Positions 24,322 to 32,327 of a DNA stretch of 64,000 nt are shown piece by piece. The notes beneath the pieces were generated by a model. It ran no database searches. It was not told the DNA's origin and was given only the letters and a program-made list of their open reading frames with translations. The translations under genes were made by a program, and so were the position numbers. Source of the DNA: Palsa-504 sp963822765 (GTDB lineage Bacteria; Actinomycetota; Actinomycetes; Streptosporangiales; Streptosporangiaceae); the NCBI GenBank assembly GCA_963822765.1, contig CAWGJL010000048.1:248001-312000 (forward strand), given 5' to 3'. Positions within the stretch are counted from its first letter, which is position 1. Every line of letters starts with the position of its first letter.

Positions 24322-25455
24322 ATGCCTATGTCAACGACGTTGAGTGCGGCGCAGCGGCTGAAGTTTCAGCTGCTGGCCGAGGGACTCGAGATCTCCCCGC
24401 TGGCCCGCAAGGCCCTGCGCGAGGCCACCGCCCAGAGCGATCTCACCCCGGCCGACTACGCCTCGACCACCGGCCTGATCCTCGAGCTCGACGACGACGT
24501 GTGGGTCAACGCGCCGATTAACGACCACAACCCGAACTTCGTCTCCGGCTCGCGGTTCGTCCTGGACTACGGCGTGGACGGCCTGTGCGTGCACGGCGCC
24601 GGGCTGGCCAGCCCGGCCCGGTTCTGGCCGCCGCCGCTCTACCACGGGCAATCCAGGCAGTTCGGCCCGCTCAACCACTTCGTCGTGACCCACGGCGACC
24701 GCGCGCGCCTGTCACCGGTGCGAGGGTGCGCCATGACCTGCACGTTCTGCAACATCCCGTACGACGACCCGCTCGACGTGTACGGCACCAAGCCGGTCGA
24801 CGCCCTGCTCCAGGCGGCCCGCATCGCGATCGGCGATGAGCGCCAGCCCGCGCACCACCTGCTGATCTCCGGCGGCACGCCCAAACGGCCGGACTTCGGC
24901 TTCATGCAGGAGCTGTACCGCCGGGTGCTGGTCGAGTTCCCGGACACCAAGGTCGACATCATGATGGTGCCGCTGCCCGGCCTGCTCGACCTGCAGTTGC
25001 TGGACAAGCTGGGCGTGAACGAGATCTCGATCAACATCGAGGTGTTCAGCGAAACCCACGCCAAAGACGTCATGCGCAACAAGTACAACCAGGGACTGAA
25101 CTTCTACCTGGACTTCATCGCGCAGGGTGCCGAGACGCTGGGCCCGGGCCGCGTCCGCTCGATGCTGATGGTCGGCCTGGAACCCATGGACATGACGCTG
25201 GCCGGCGTGGCGGCCGTCGCCCAGCGGGGCGGGGTCCCGGTGCTGAGCCCGTTCCGGCCCGACCCGGCCACGCCGCTACGGGACCGCAAGCCCTGCGGTG
25301 CCGCCGAGCTCGAGGAGACCTACCTGCGCGCGGTGGACGTCGCGGCCAGCCACGGCATCATGCTGGGCCCGGACTGCCCGCCGTGCACGCACAACACGCT
25401 GAGCTTCGTCGCGCCGGGCTCGCCCTACCGCTACCGCAGGCCGGTGATGGTCTGA
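24322..25455 (+). CDS. Radical SAM enzyme
   Basis: 377 residues. The 4Fe-4S cluster motif CxxxCxxC appears as RGCAMTCTFCNIPYDD around residue 135, followed by the SAM-binding GGTP-like LLISGGTPKRPDF and a TIM-barrel pattern to INIEVFSETHAKDVMRNKYNQG. A C-terminal GPDCPPCTHNTLS adds two Cys that could ligate a second site. The N-terminal 110 residues are a distinct domain (LILELDDDVWVNAPINDHNPNFVSGS). The next gene starts 17 bases after its stop, so the two are an operon. The reaction is unknown. Confidence 0.85.
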   Translation: MPMSTTLSAAQRLKFQLLAEGLEISPLARKALREATAQSDLTPADYASTTGLILELDDDVWVNAPINDHNPNFVSGSRFVLDYGVDGLCVHGAGLASPARFWPPPLYHGQSRQFGPLNHFVVTHGDRARLSPVRGCAMTCTFCNIPYDDPLDVYGTKPVDALLQAARIAIGDERQPAHHLLISGGTPKRPDFGFMQELYRRVLVEFPDTKVDIMMVPLPGLLDLQLLDKLGVNEISINIEVFSETHAKDVMRNKYNQGLNFYLDFIAQGAETLGPGRVRSMLMVGLEPMDMTLAGVAAVAQRGGVPVLSPFRPDPATPLRDRKPCGAAELEETYLRAVDVAASHGIMLGPDCPPCTHNTLSFVAPGSPYRYRRPVMV

Positions 25456-25472
25456 CGCCCGCGCCGAACCGG

Positions 25473-26363
25473 GTGATCGTAGGTGTCGACGATCTGGGCA
25501 CCGAGGAGATCCGGCATATCCTCTCGCGCGCGACCGGCCTGCGGGCCGGCGCGTCTAGCGAACTGGCCCGGCCACCGCTCGTCGGTCTGCTGTTCCTGGA
25601 GACCTCCCTGCGGACGCGGGTCGGCTTCGCGGCCGCGGCGGCCCGGCTAGGCGGGCAGCCCATCGACATTGCCGAGCGCCGCGGGAACGCGGCCGCGCCG
25701 CGCGAGGGCTGGGCCGACACCCTGCGCGTGGTCAGCGGCAACGTCGATCTGATCGTCGCCCGTCCCGGCCGGCCGCTCGACGACGCCGCGCAGCTGTGCC
25801 CGCTGCTGGTCAGCAGCTTCCTGAACGGCGGCGACACGGGCCGCCGCGGCGAGCACCCGTCCCAGGCCCTGATCGACCTGTACGCGATCGAACAGGCCCG
25901 CGGGCCGGTCTCCGAGCTGACCGTGGCCATCTGCGGCGACCTGCGGATGCGCGCGGTACGCAGCCTGCTGCGGCTGTTTGCGCGCTTTCCGCCCCGGCAC
26001 CTGGTGGCGATCTCTGACCCTCGCCTGACCGCCGGCACACCCGACGACGCCGACGCCGGGCCCGACGCTAAGCGCGCCGAGGACCGCGCGCCGTGGGACG
26101 TCGATGACGTGGATGTCCTTTACGTAGCAGGCATCTCGCACGGCGCGCTGGACGAACCGGGGCGGGCGCGCCTGCGGGTGGATCGCAAGGCGCTGGCCGC
26201 GCTGCGGCCCGACGCGGTGGTGTTGTCGCCGATGCCGGTCATCGACGAGATCGCCACCACCGCGCGCTCCGATCCGCGCATCCGGATGTTCGAGCAGAGC
26301 GACGACGCGCTGTTCGTCCGGATGGCGCTGATCGAGGCGCTACTCGCCCCGCGTCTCGCCTAG
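25473..26363 (+). CDS. Aspartate carbamoyltransferase-like enzyme with altered substrate site
   Basis: 296 residues. Carbamoyl-phosphate features of PyrB are kept: FLETSLRTRVGF (SxRT), IVARPG (Arg) and GEHPSQALIDLY (HPxQ), with GDLRMRAVRSL further on. Features that hold L-aspartate are changed. The 80s loop reads NAAAPREGWADT without the Ser/Lys pair. LYVAGISHG replaces LYMTRVQKE, losing the key Arg. SPMPVIDEI replaces HPLPRVDEI. It therefore probably carbamoylates something other than aspartate. GTG 25473 fits the family N-terminus (VIVGVDDLGTEEIRHIL). It follows the radical SAM gene, and its end overlaps the convergent NTPase gene by 24 bases. Confidence 0.75.
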   Translation: MIVGVDDLGTEEIRHILSRATGLRAGASSELARPPLVGLLFLETSLRTRVGFAAAAARLGGQPIDIAERRGNAAAPREGWADTLRVVSGNVDLIVARPGRPLDDAAQLCPLLVSSFLNGGDTGRRGEHPSQALIDLYAIEQARGPVSELTVAICGDLRMRAVRSLLRLFARFPPRHLVAISDPRLTAGTPDDADAGPDAKRAEDRAPWDVDDVDVLYVAGISHGALDEPGRARLRVDRKALAALRPDAVVLSPMPVIDEIATTARSDPRIRMFEQSDDALFVRMALIEALLAPRLA

Positions 26364-28937
26364 CTCCACCATGGCCGGCTCCCGGCGGTACGCCATCAGC
26401 CGCGCCTGGTGCACGATCTCGCTGCGATCGGCGATGCCGTGCTCGGCGAAGTCGGCCTTCGGCCCGGCGTCGTCGCTCTCCTCGATGTTCACCGCTCCGT
26501 ACCGGGTGCAGTTCTCCAGCGTGACCCGGTAGCGGCTGCGCTCGCTCACGTTCAGCAACTGCCACACCACGCTGTTGTCGAAACGTGCCGTCCCGGTCAG
26601 GCCCTCGTCGAACCACGTGTTGGCCAGCACCGAGCCCTGCACGATCAGCTCGATCTCCCCCTGCTCCTCCTCGGGCCCGATGCGGCGGCTGATCGACAGC
26701 CCGCGGATCGAGCTACCGAAGAGCGAGATCAGCGCCGCGCCCTGCTCGGTAATGTCGAGCGACGACCCGGCGATGTGGCGCAGCGCGAGCTCGCCGCCGC
26801 CCCTGAAGTGCCCGCTGCGGACCATCAGCGAGCTGAGCCGGCCGCCGTACATGGTCAGGCCGCCGCGCTGCGACGCCCAGTCGAGCAGTTTCGAGCGGGT
26901 GCCCGGGCGGTTCGTCACCGGTATGCCCGAGGTGACCGAGTACAGCGTCGCGCCCGAGAAGTCCTCGCCGCGGTAGTGGCTGAGCGCGGCCCGGGTCGAG
27001 GCGTCGAGCCCGGTCAGCGCGAACGACGGCAGGCCCTCCTTGTCGTACACCTTGGCCGGCGCGCTGACCACCGGTCCGATGATGTCGCAGTCGCCGAACA
27101 TCGCCCCGTCCAGCAGGCAGTTGACGAACACCACGCCCTCAAACGAGCAGTTCTCGAAGCGGGTACCCCGGAAGTCGCAGTTGGCGAACACGATGTGCCG
27201 GAACCGCGCCGTGACTCGGCAGTTGCGCCAGCGCAGGTTGACGATGGTCCGGTCCTGGCCCGCACCGTCGAACTGCGGCCAGTACTCCTCGGCGTCGTCG
27301 CGGACCCAGTCGAACACGTCGCCCTGAGCGCCGGTCAGCAGCACCAGCGCCGCCGCCGGCCCGGTCTGCTCCGAATCGGCCCAGTTCTCCAGGGCCTCGC
27401 CGAATCCGTCGTGGATCAGCGAGAGCATGGTGCAATCCACCGCCGGGGACGTCGGCCTGATCAGCGAGGAGGTGGTGAGCCACTCCAGCGCGAACGCGAA
27501 GCGCCGCAGTTCCTCGATGATGACCTCGGGCGCCGGGTAACCGAACATCGGGCCGGCCGACAGGCCCTCCGGGTCGGCCTCCCACGGCGACACCACCATC
27601 CCCAGCTCGGCCAGCGGCGAGTTCTGCACCGTGTCGATCGGCGTGCGCAGGCGGGCCGCGACCGCGACCTCCGTGCGCGGCACGCTGAGCAGATCGACGG
27701 CACCCGCGGCCGCCGGGGCAACGGTGGTGCCCAGACCGTAGATCGTCCGGAAGGCGCGCTGGGCCGCGTCCGGCTCTATCTCGCTGAGGATCCGCAGTTC
27801 CCGCTCGAGCGCGAGCTGGGCCAGGTCCCACGCCTCGCGGTCCAGCTTGAAGCCGCCGCTGGACAGGTGGGCCGCGGTCCGCCGCACCACCTCGCGGGTC
27901 CCGGCAATGAGGAACTCATCCAGGCTGCTCGCCTGGTCTTCGTCGAGGCAGGCCTCCTCGCACAGGTCGAGCTTGCGGGCCACCGACTCGATCAGGCCGA
28001 GGGTGAAGATGTCCCGGCGCCGCTCGGCGGCGGCCGCGACCATCTGCCGGACGTGCTCGGCCCGGATGGCGCTCCCGCCGGGCTTGGCCCGGGCGTGCAG
28101 CGCGTAGAGCGCGCCCTGCAGGTGCAGCAACCCGACGTCCGCGGACCGGAACTCGGTCTCCTGGATGGCGTTCCACTCGCCAAGCAGCAGCCCGATCGCC
28201 TCGAGGGTGATGGCCAGGGCCGCCGGGTCGGGGACCGCGTCTTGTGTGCGCAGCGAGGCCGCGCTGCCGAAGCGGCCGGGGTTGCCGCTGGCCATGATGT
28301 CGCGGATGTGCTCGGCCGCGGTCAGCGCCTCCAGCTCGAAGGTCGACATCGAGAACGGCCGGATCTGCGCGTTGAGTGCCTTGAGCCGGTGCACGTACTC
28401 CGAGCGCAGCGAGATGACGACGTGGATGTCGTACCTGCTGTTGAGCTCGACCACCCAGTCCATGGCCCGCTTGAAGAACGGCCGCTGGTGCCGGATGAGC
28501 TCCTCGAACTGGTCGAGCACCAGCACCGCCAGCTCGCCGTAGTTCGCGTTGAGCTGTTCCATCATGGACTGCGGCGCGGCCTCGGTGACGTTGATGCCCA
28601 GGGACCGCAGCTCGGTGGCGACCTTGGCCGCGACGAAGTCCTCCGGCCGGTCCGGGCTGCCCGCTTCCCTGGTCCAGTTGCGGCAGACGACCGGCTGGAA
28701 GCCGCGTTCGGTGAGGTCACCGACGAGGCCCACGTTGAGCAGGGAGGACTTTCCGACTCCGGACTCGCCGTGCAGGATCACGAGCTGGTGCGTCAGCACC
28801 TCGTGCGCGAAGCGATCGCGGTCGCCCTGCCGGCCTACGAGAAGGTCGTCATCGCCCGGCTCCATCGGCTTGGGACCTCGCCACGGGCAGGTGTCCTTGT
28901 CGAGGAAGTTCTTCTTCCATTGCTCAAGGGTGATCAC
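26340..28937 (-). CDS. nSTAND1-type P-loop NTPase with C-terminal pentapeptide-like repeats
   Basis: 865 residues. Walker A GESGVGKSSLL (57-67) and Walker B LVLDQFEEL (139-147) have the DQFEE signature of novel STAND NTPases. ISLRSEYVHRLKAL is the sensor 1 region. A helical middle follows, then from about residue 563 repeats of the pentapeptide type: NCRVTARFRHIVFANC, DFRGTRFENC, SFEGVVFVNC, LLDGAMFGDC. The last 200 residues seem to be beta-helix-like. STAND proteins act as ligand-triggered switches that oligomerise. It is the last gene of the six-gene operon and starts one base after the preceding stop. It likely senses or transmits the danger signal; the target is unknown. Confidence 0.8.
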   Translation of the reverse strand: MITLEQWKKNFLDKDTCPWRGPKPMEPGDDDLLVGRQGDRDRFAHEVLTHQLVILHGESGVGKSSLLNVGLVGDLTERGFQPVVCRNWTREAGSPDRPEDFVAAKVATELRSLGINVTEAAPQSMMEQLNANYGELAVLVLDQFEELIRHQRPFFKRAMDWVVELNSRYDIHVVISLRSEYVHRLKALNAQIRPFSMSTFELEALTAAEHIRDIMASGNPGRFGSAASLRTQDAVPDPAALAITLEAIGLLLGEWNAIQETEFRSADVGLLHLQGALYALHARAKPGGSAIRAEHVRQMVAAAAERRRDIFTLGLIESVARKLDLCEEACLDEDQASSLDEFLIAGTREVVRRTAAHLSSGGFKLDREAWDLAQLALERELRILSEIEPDAAQRAFRTIYGLGTTVAPAAAGAVDLLSVPRTEVAVAARLRTPIDTVQNSPLAELGMVVSPWEADPEGLSAGPMFGYPAPEVIIEELRRFAFALEWLTTSSLIRPTSPAVDCTMLSLIHDGFGEALENWADSEQTGPAAALVLLTGAQGDVFDWVRDDAEEYWPQFDGAGQDRTIVNLRWRNCRVTARFRHIVFANCDFRGTRFENCSFEGVVFVNCLLDGAMFGDCDIIGPVVSAPAKVYDKEGLPSFALTGLDASTRAALSHYRGEDFSGATLYSVTSGIPVTNRPGTRSKLLDWASQRGGLTMYGGRLSSLMVRSGHFRGGGELALRHIAGSSLDITEQGAALISLFGSSIRGLSISRRIGPEEEQGEIELIVQGSVLANTWFDEGLTGTARFDNSVVWQLLNVSERSRYRVTLENCTRYGAVNIEESDDAGPKADFAEHGIADRSEIVHQARLMAYRREPAMVELGETRGE

Positions 28938-28938
28938 G

Positions 28939-30933
28939 TCAGCTCAGCTCACATCTCTTGCGCGCGGCGGGCCGGTGGGTGGTGCTCTGCAGGTGCCGGA
29001 GATAGTGCTGGAGATCGACCTGGAAGTTCTCGCAGCGGTCGGTCACGACATCGAAGTTGTACCAGCCGAGCAGGTCGCGCACCGTGTCGTCGGTCCGCCA
29101 GTTGACCACCAGCCCGGCGCGGCTCGGGCTCGGCGCCTTCTTGACCGACTCGCCGTCGATGCTGGTGGGCACCGTCATCTGCGAGGCGAACCGGTAGCGG
29201 ATGCTGCTGTCGCTGACCTGGACCCCCATCATCATCCAGAACCTGGCGAAAGCCGAGCCCCGGGTCCCGAACAGCGCGGCGGGCAGCCCCTGGCGGACCC
29301 GCTCGTTGCTCCGGTCGGGCTGGTAGACCAGGAACTCCGACGCCGCGTGCTGCATGGCCGAGTACTCATCGAGCAGGGCCACGTGCGCCATCCGCAGTTC
29401 GGGCTCATTGGGGTCGGGCGGCTCGCTCGGCAGGTCGATGTGGTAGTCCTTCAGCAGCCGCCGGCACAGGTCGTTCCAGTCGCTGCCGTCCTCGGTCCAC
29501 AGCCGCGGCGCTCCCATCAGGGGCGACCCGCTGAGCCTGACCACTACCGGGTAGTTGCCGTAGGTCAGCTCGTAGGCGCCCTCGCCGTTGAGCAGGAACC
29601 AGTCCTCCTCGGCCGGGGTGCGCAGCCTCTCCAGCTGATCCTCAAGCGGAAGGTCGTGGTCGGGCCGGATCAGGCAGCCCAGCCAGCACACCGACGCCAG
29701 GCACGACGCGGGTTCGGCCACGTCTTGCAGCAGGTTCATCGGCACCGCGACCACGAACGGCTCGGTGCTCGAGCGCCACATGGCCATCTCGAGCTCCAGG
29801 TCGAACGACGTGACGAAGGCCGACGCGATGGGCGGCTGCAGCGGCGAGGACTGCAGGAAGCCTTCGCGCAGGGCGGCCTGCTGACGCAAGATCGCGGCCA
29901 CCGTCGCGTAGAAACGTTCCCGGTCGGTCTCGTCGTCGTCTTCCAGCTCGTTCCAGGACAACCGGGTCGTGGCCGCGTAGCGCTGCTCCACGAACTGGCA
30001 GGCGGCATCGATGTCGTCGAAGGCGGGCCGGGGCAGCCACCGGTCGAACAACGCGGGGGAGCTCCGCGTGCTCAGGTGCAGCAGCAGGTCGTTCCAGCCC
30101 GGATACACCGAGGTGCCCTGAGTCAGCGAATACCAGCACAGTTCGGTCAGCAGCTGAATGTCCGCCACCCGCAGCGACGAATGGTGGCCCCGCGGGCTGA
30201 GCGAGCTGTCGATCGTGGTCAGCGCCTGATGCAGGACGGTGTCCCCGGTGTCGTGCCCGTTCTCCTTGGCCGAGCTGATCAGCTCCTCGAGCAGGACCAG
30301 GACCGGCTGGAGGGCGTCGGTCTCGAGCTCGGCCGAGCCGGCCCGGCCGATCGGCAGGACGACCCGGTCGTGACCGCTGCGACTGAGCGCGTCCGGGGCG
30401 GCCGCGCTGGCCAGGTGGTACAGGCGGGTCAGCAGTGCCGCGCAGAGCAGGAGCTTGGCCGTCTTCAGGTCGGTCGTGGTGTCGAACGAGCCGCCGAAGC
30501 GCTGGCCGGGCTCGCCCGGCCCGGCCGCCGGGTCGCCGTCGTCGCCATCGTCCCGGGACCCCGGCGGTCCCAGCCGGTCGGCAATGAGCGAGGCCGCGAA
30601 CGCGCCAGCCAGCTTCGCGGCGTTCGTCCCGTCGGGCAGCGGGTCGGCGTCGGCCAGCAGTCCTTGCACGATGGCCGGCACGTCGCGGATCCGGGTACCG
30701 CTTATGTCGTGCCCGGCTTCCAGGCAGCCGCTGCCCAGGACCAGGGTGATCCAGGGGTATCCGCTGCGCTTGTAGAGGGGGCCGAGCGGCGCGTGGATTT
30801 CCTCCAGCGCGTTGCAGAACCGCCGCGGCTCCACCCACGCCGGCACCTTCGCCGCGAGGTACTCATCGCGCCCGTGCTCGAAGTAGGTCTTGGTTCCGGA
30901 ACGTGGCTCTCGCCGGGCTTTGAACTGCCTCAT
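28939..30933 (-). CDS. Large uncharacterised protein with SIR2-like N-terminal motif
   Basis: 664 residues, no confident family. YPWITLVLGSGCLEAGHD (59-76) looks like the strand-Gly-x-Gly loop that opens SIR2-like NAD-binding domains. Near residue 460, YPVVVRLSGSPLMGAPRLWTEDGSDWN resembles the KLHG...TEdDy stretch. Near 573, FARFWMMMGVQVSDSSIRYRF sits where SIR2-like effectors have a GYSLxDxxxR segment. The centre is helical. If correct it would bind or degrade NAD, as SIR2 effectors do in bacterial immunity; similarity is weak and must be tested by structure prediction. Four-base overlap with the ATP-grasp gene, one base before the NTPase gene. Confidence 0.5.
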   Translation of the reverse strand: MRQFKARREPRSGTKTYFEHGRDEYLAAKVPAWVEPRRFCNALEEIHAPLGPLYKRSGYPWITLVLGSGCLEAGHDISGTRIRDVPAIVQGLLADADPLPDGTNAAKLAGAFAASLIADRLGPPGSRDDGDDGDPAAGPGEPGQRFGGSFDTTTDLKTAKLLLCAALLTRLYHLASAAAPDALSRSGHDRVVLPIGRAGSAELETDALQPVLVLLEELISSAKENGHDTGDTVLHQALTTIDSSLSPRGHHSSLRVADIQLLTELCWYSLTQGTSVYPGWNDLLLHLSTRSSPALFDRWLPRPAFDDIDAACQFVEQRYAATTRLSWNELEDDDETDRERFYATVAAILRQQAALREGFLQSSPLQPPIASAFVTSFDLELEMAMWRSSTEPFVVAVPMNLLQDVAEPASCLASVCWLGCLIRPDHDLPLEDQLERLRTPAEEDWFLLNGEGAYELTYGNYPVVVRLSGSPLMGAPRLWTEDGSDWNDLCRRLLKDYHIDLPSEPPDPNEPELRMAHVALLDEYSAMQHAASEFLVYQPDRSNERVRQGLPAALFGTRGSAFARFWMMMGVQVSDSSIRYRFASQMTVPTSIDGESVKKAPSPSRAGLVVNWRTDDTVRDLLGWYNFDVVTDRCENFQVDLQHYLRHLQSTTHRPAARKRCELS

Positions 30934-32327
30934 CTAGCCCCCAAGGATCCTGGCGTCATCACTTGCTCCGCATTCAGCGGTCCGGCCGCGGCCGCAGAAG
31001 CAGCCACGGAAGCGCCGGCCTTCCAGGTCGAAACTACCCCGGCCCAAGGCTGCGTCAGTTCGAACCCGGTCTGCGTCACCGACTCCCGGCAGACAATGCG
31101 AGCGACGGCGGCGCCCCGCTCGGTGAGCAGCGCCGGCCGCGTCTGGACCTCGGCCCGGATGGACCGCCCGGTCGCCATGGCCAGCCGGACCAGCGGCGAG
31201 GGATCCAGCCGCTCGGCCTGCTCGCCGACCCAGTGCACCACGAAGTGCGCCAGCGGGGGTGCCTCGGCGGCGAGCTCGGCCACCGGGCGCTGCGGCGGTG
31301 CGGACATGCCCATGATGGCCGCGAGGTGCTCGAGCATCAGGCAGCTCTCGCCCGCGTCGATGGCGAGCTTGCACGAGGCGTGCGTCGAGCCCTGAAAGCG
31401 CGGGTTGACCTCGGTGAACAGCGCCACCCCGTCATGCACGAGGAAGTCCACGCCGAACGTGCCGCGGTAACCGTAGCCGCGCAGCCAGTTTCCGACGGTG
31501 ACGGTGGCCGTTTCGATCTGGTGCAGGATGGCGCGGCCGAGGTCCTTGACCCGCCCGTAGTCGTTGCCGCAGTAGCCGAACGGGCGCGTCACGCAGTCGG
31601 GTATCCCGATCAGCTGGACCGACGGGTAGTGCACCGTCACCCCGTCGTGCCATGCGGTGGCGCCTACGTTGACCGGCACGCCGCCGGACAGGAACGGAGC
31701 CACGCTGACGAACGCCTCGGCCACCCGCGGCCACTGGAGCCTGGCCTGCCCGGCGTCGTCCACCCGGACGATGCCCTCACCGCCGGAGGTCCGGCTGCGC
31801 CGCAGCATCAGCGGGCCGCGCCGCAGCATCTCCTCGGTCCGCAGCTGCTCCTCGTCGGCCACGTAGGTCCACGGGATGGTGCGGACGCCGAGATCGGCCA
31901 GCGACGTCTCGACCCACGGCTTGTGCTCGAACGCGGCCTGGTGCCCGCCGAACAGGCCCAGGTTCAGGCAGCGGTCCCGCCTGGCGAAGTAGATCGCGGA
32001 CAGGAAGCTGGACGGGCGGTAGGGCAGCAGCGCGCTGGGCACCGACAGCGCCTGGAGCATGACCCGGCGGAATCTGGCCGTCTCCGGCGCGTCGAGGTGA
32101 TCGTCGATGTCCCATGTCTCCAGGTCGACCCGGACGCCGGTCAGGTCCTCGTAGGCCTGGCCGTCGACCGACAGCCTCCTGGAGTAGGCGTTGATGATCG
32201 TGTACGCGCCTTCGAACTGCGGCAGATCGGCCAGCGGCTCGGCGTCGTCGCCTCTGATCCCGGCCCACACCAGACGCCGGTGGCGAAGCTCGGCCGACAC
32301 GTCCCGCAGCAGCGCGACCCGATTCAC
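30930..32327 (-). CDS. ATP-grasp enzyme
   Basis: 465 residues. ATP-grasp glycine loop RGPLMLRRSRTSGGEGIVRV (170-189), and the metal-binding strand-loop FGVDFLVHDGVALFTEVNPRFQGSTH with Asp294, Glu306 and Asn308. ATP-grasp enzymes join a carboxylate to an amine or thiol through acyl-phosphate. The N-terminal 130 residues (YTIINAYSRRLSV, SAIYFARRDRCLNLG) form a preATP-grasp-like domain. It is coupled by ATGA overlaps to CHAT upstream and the SIR2-like gene downstream, so equimolar products are likely. It may tag a protein or make a small molecule for the system; the substrate is unknown. Confidence 0.75.
   Translation of the reverse strand: MNRVALLRDVSAELRHRRLVWAGIRGDDAEPLADLPQFEGAYTIINAYSRRLSVDGQAYEDLTGVRVDLETWDIDDHLDAPETARFRRVMLQALSVPSALLPYRPSSFLSAIYFARRDRCLNLGLFGGHQAAFEHKPWVETSLADLGVRTIPWTYVADEEQLRTEEMLRRGPLMLRRSRTSGGEGIVRVDDAGQARLQWPRVAEAFVSVAPFLSGGVPVNVGATAWHDGVTVHYPSVQLIGIPDCVTRPFGYCGNDYGRVKDLGRAILHQIETATVTVGNWLRGYGYRGTFGVDFLVHDGVALFTEVNPRFQGSTHASCKLAIDAGESCLMLEHLAAIMGMSAPPQRPVAELAAEAPPLAHFVVHWVGEQAERLDPSPLVRLAMATGRSIRAEVQTRPALLTERGAAVARIVCRESVTQTGFELTQPWAGVVSTWKAGASVAASAAAAGPLNAEQVMTPGSLGAR

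Noticed and set aside
25383..25472. Longer carbamoyltransferase start at 25383
   Set aside because: Would overlap the radical SAM gene by 73 bases with no family similarity; GTG 25473 matches the PyrB N-terminus.
26409..31395. Plus-strand open frames of over 800 codons across the conflict operon
   Set aside because: Arg/Pro/Gly-rich shadows of GC-rich codons opposite recognisable minus-strand domains.
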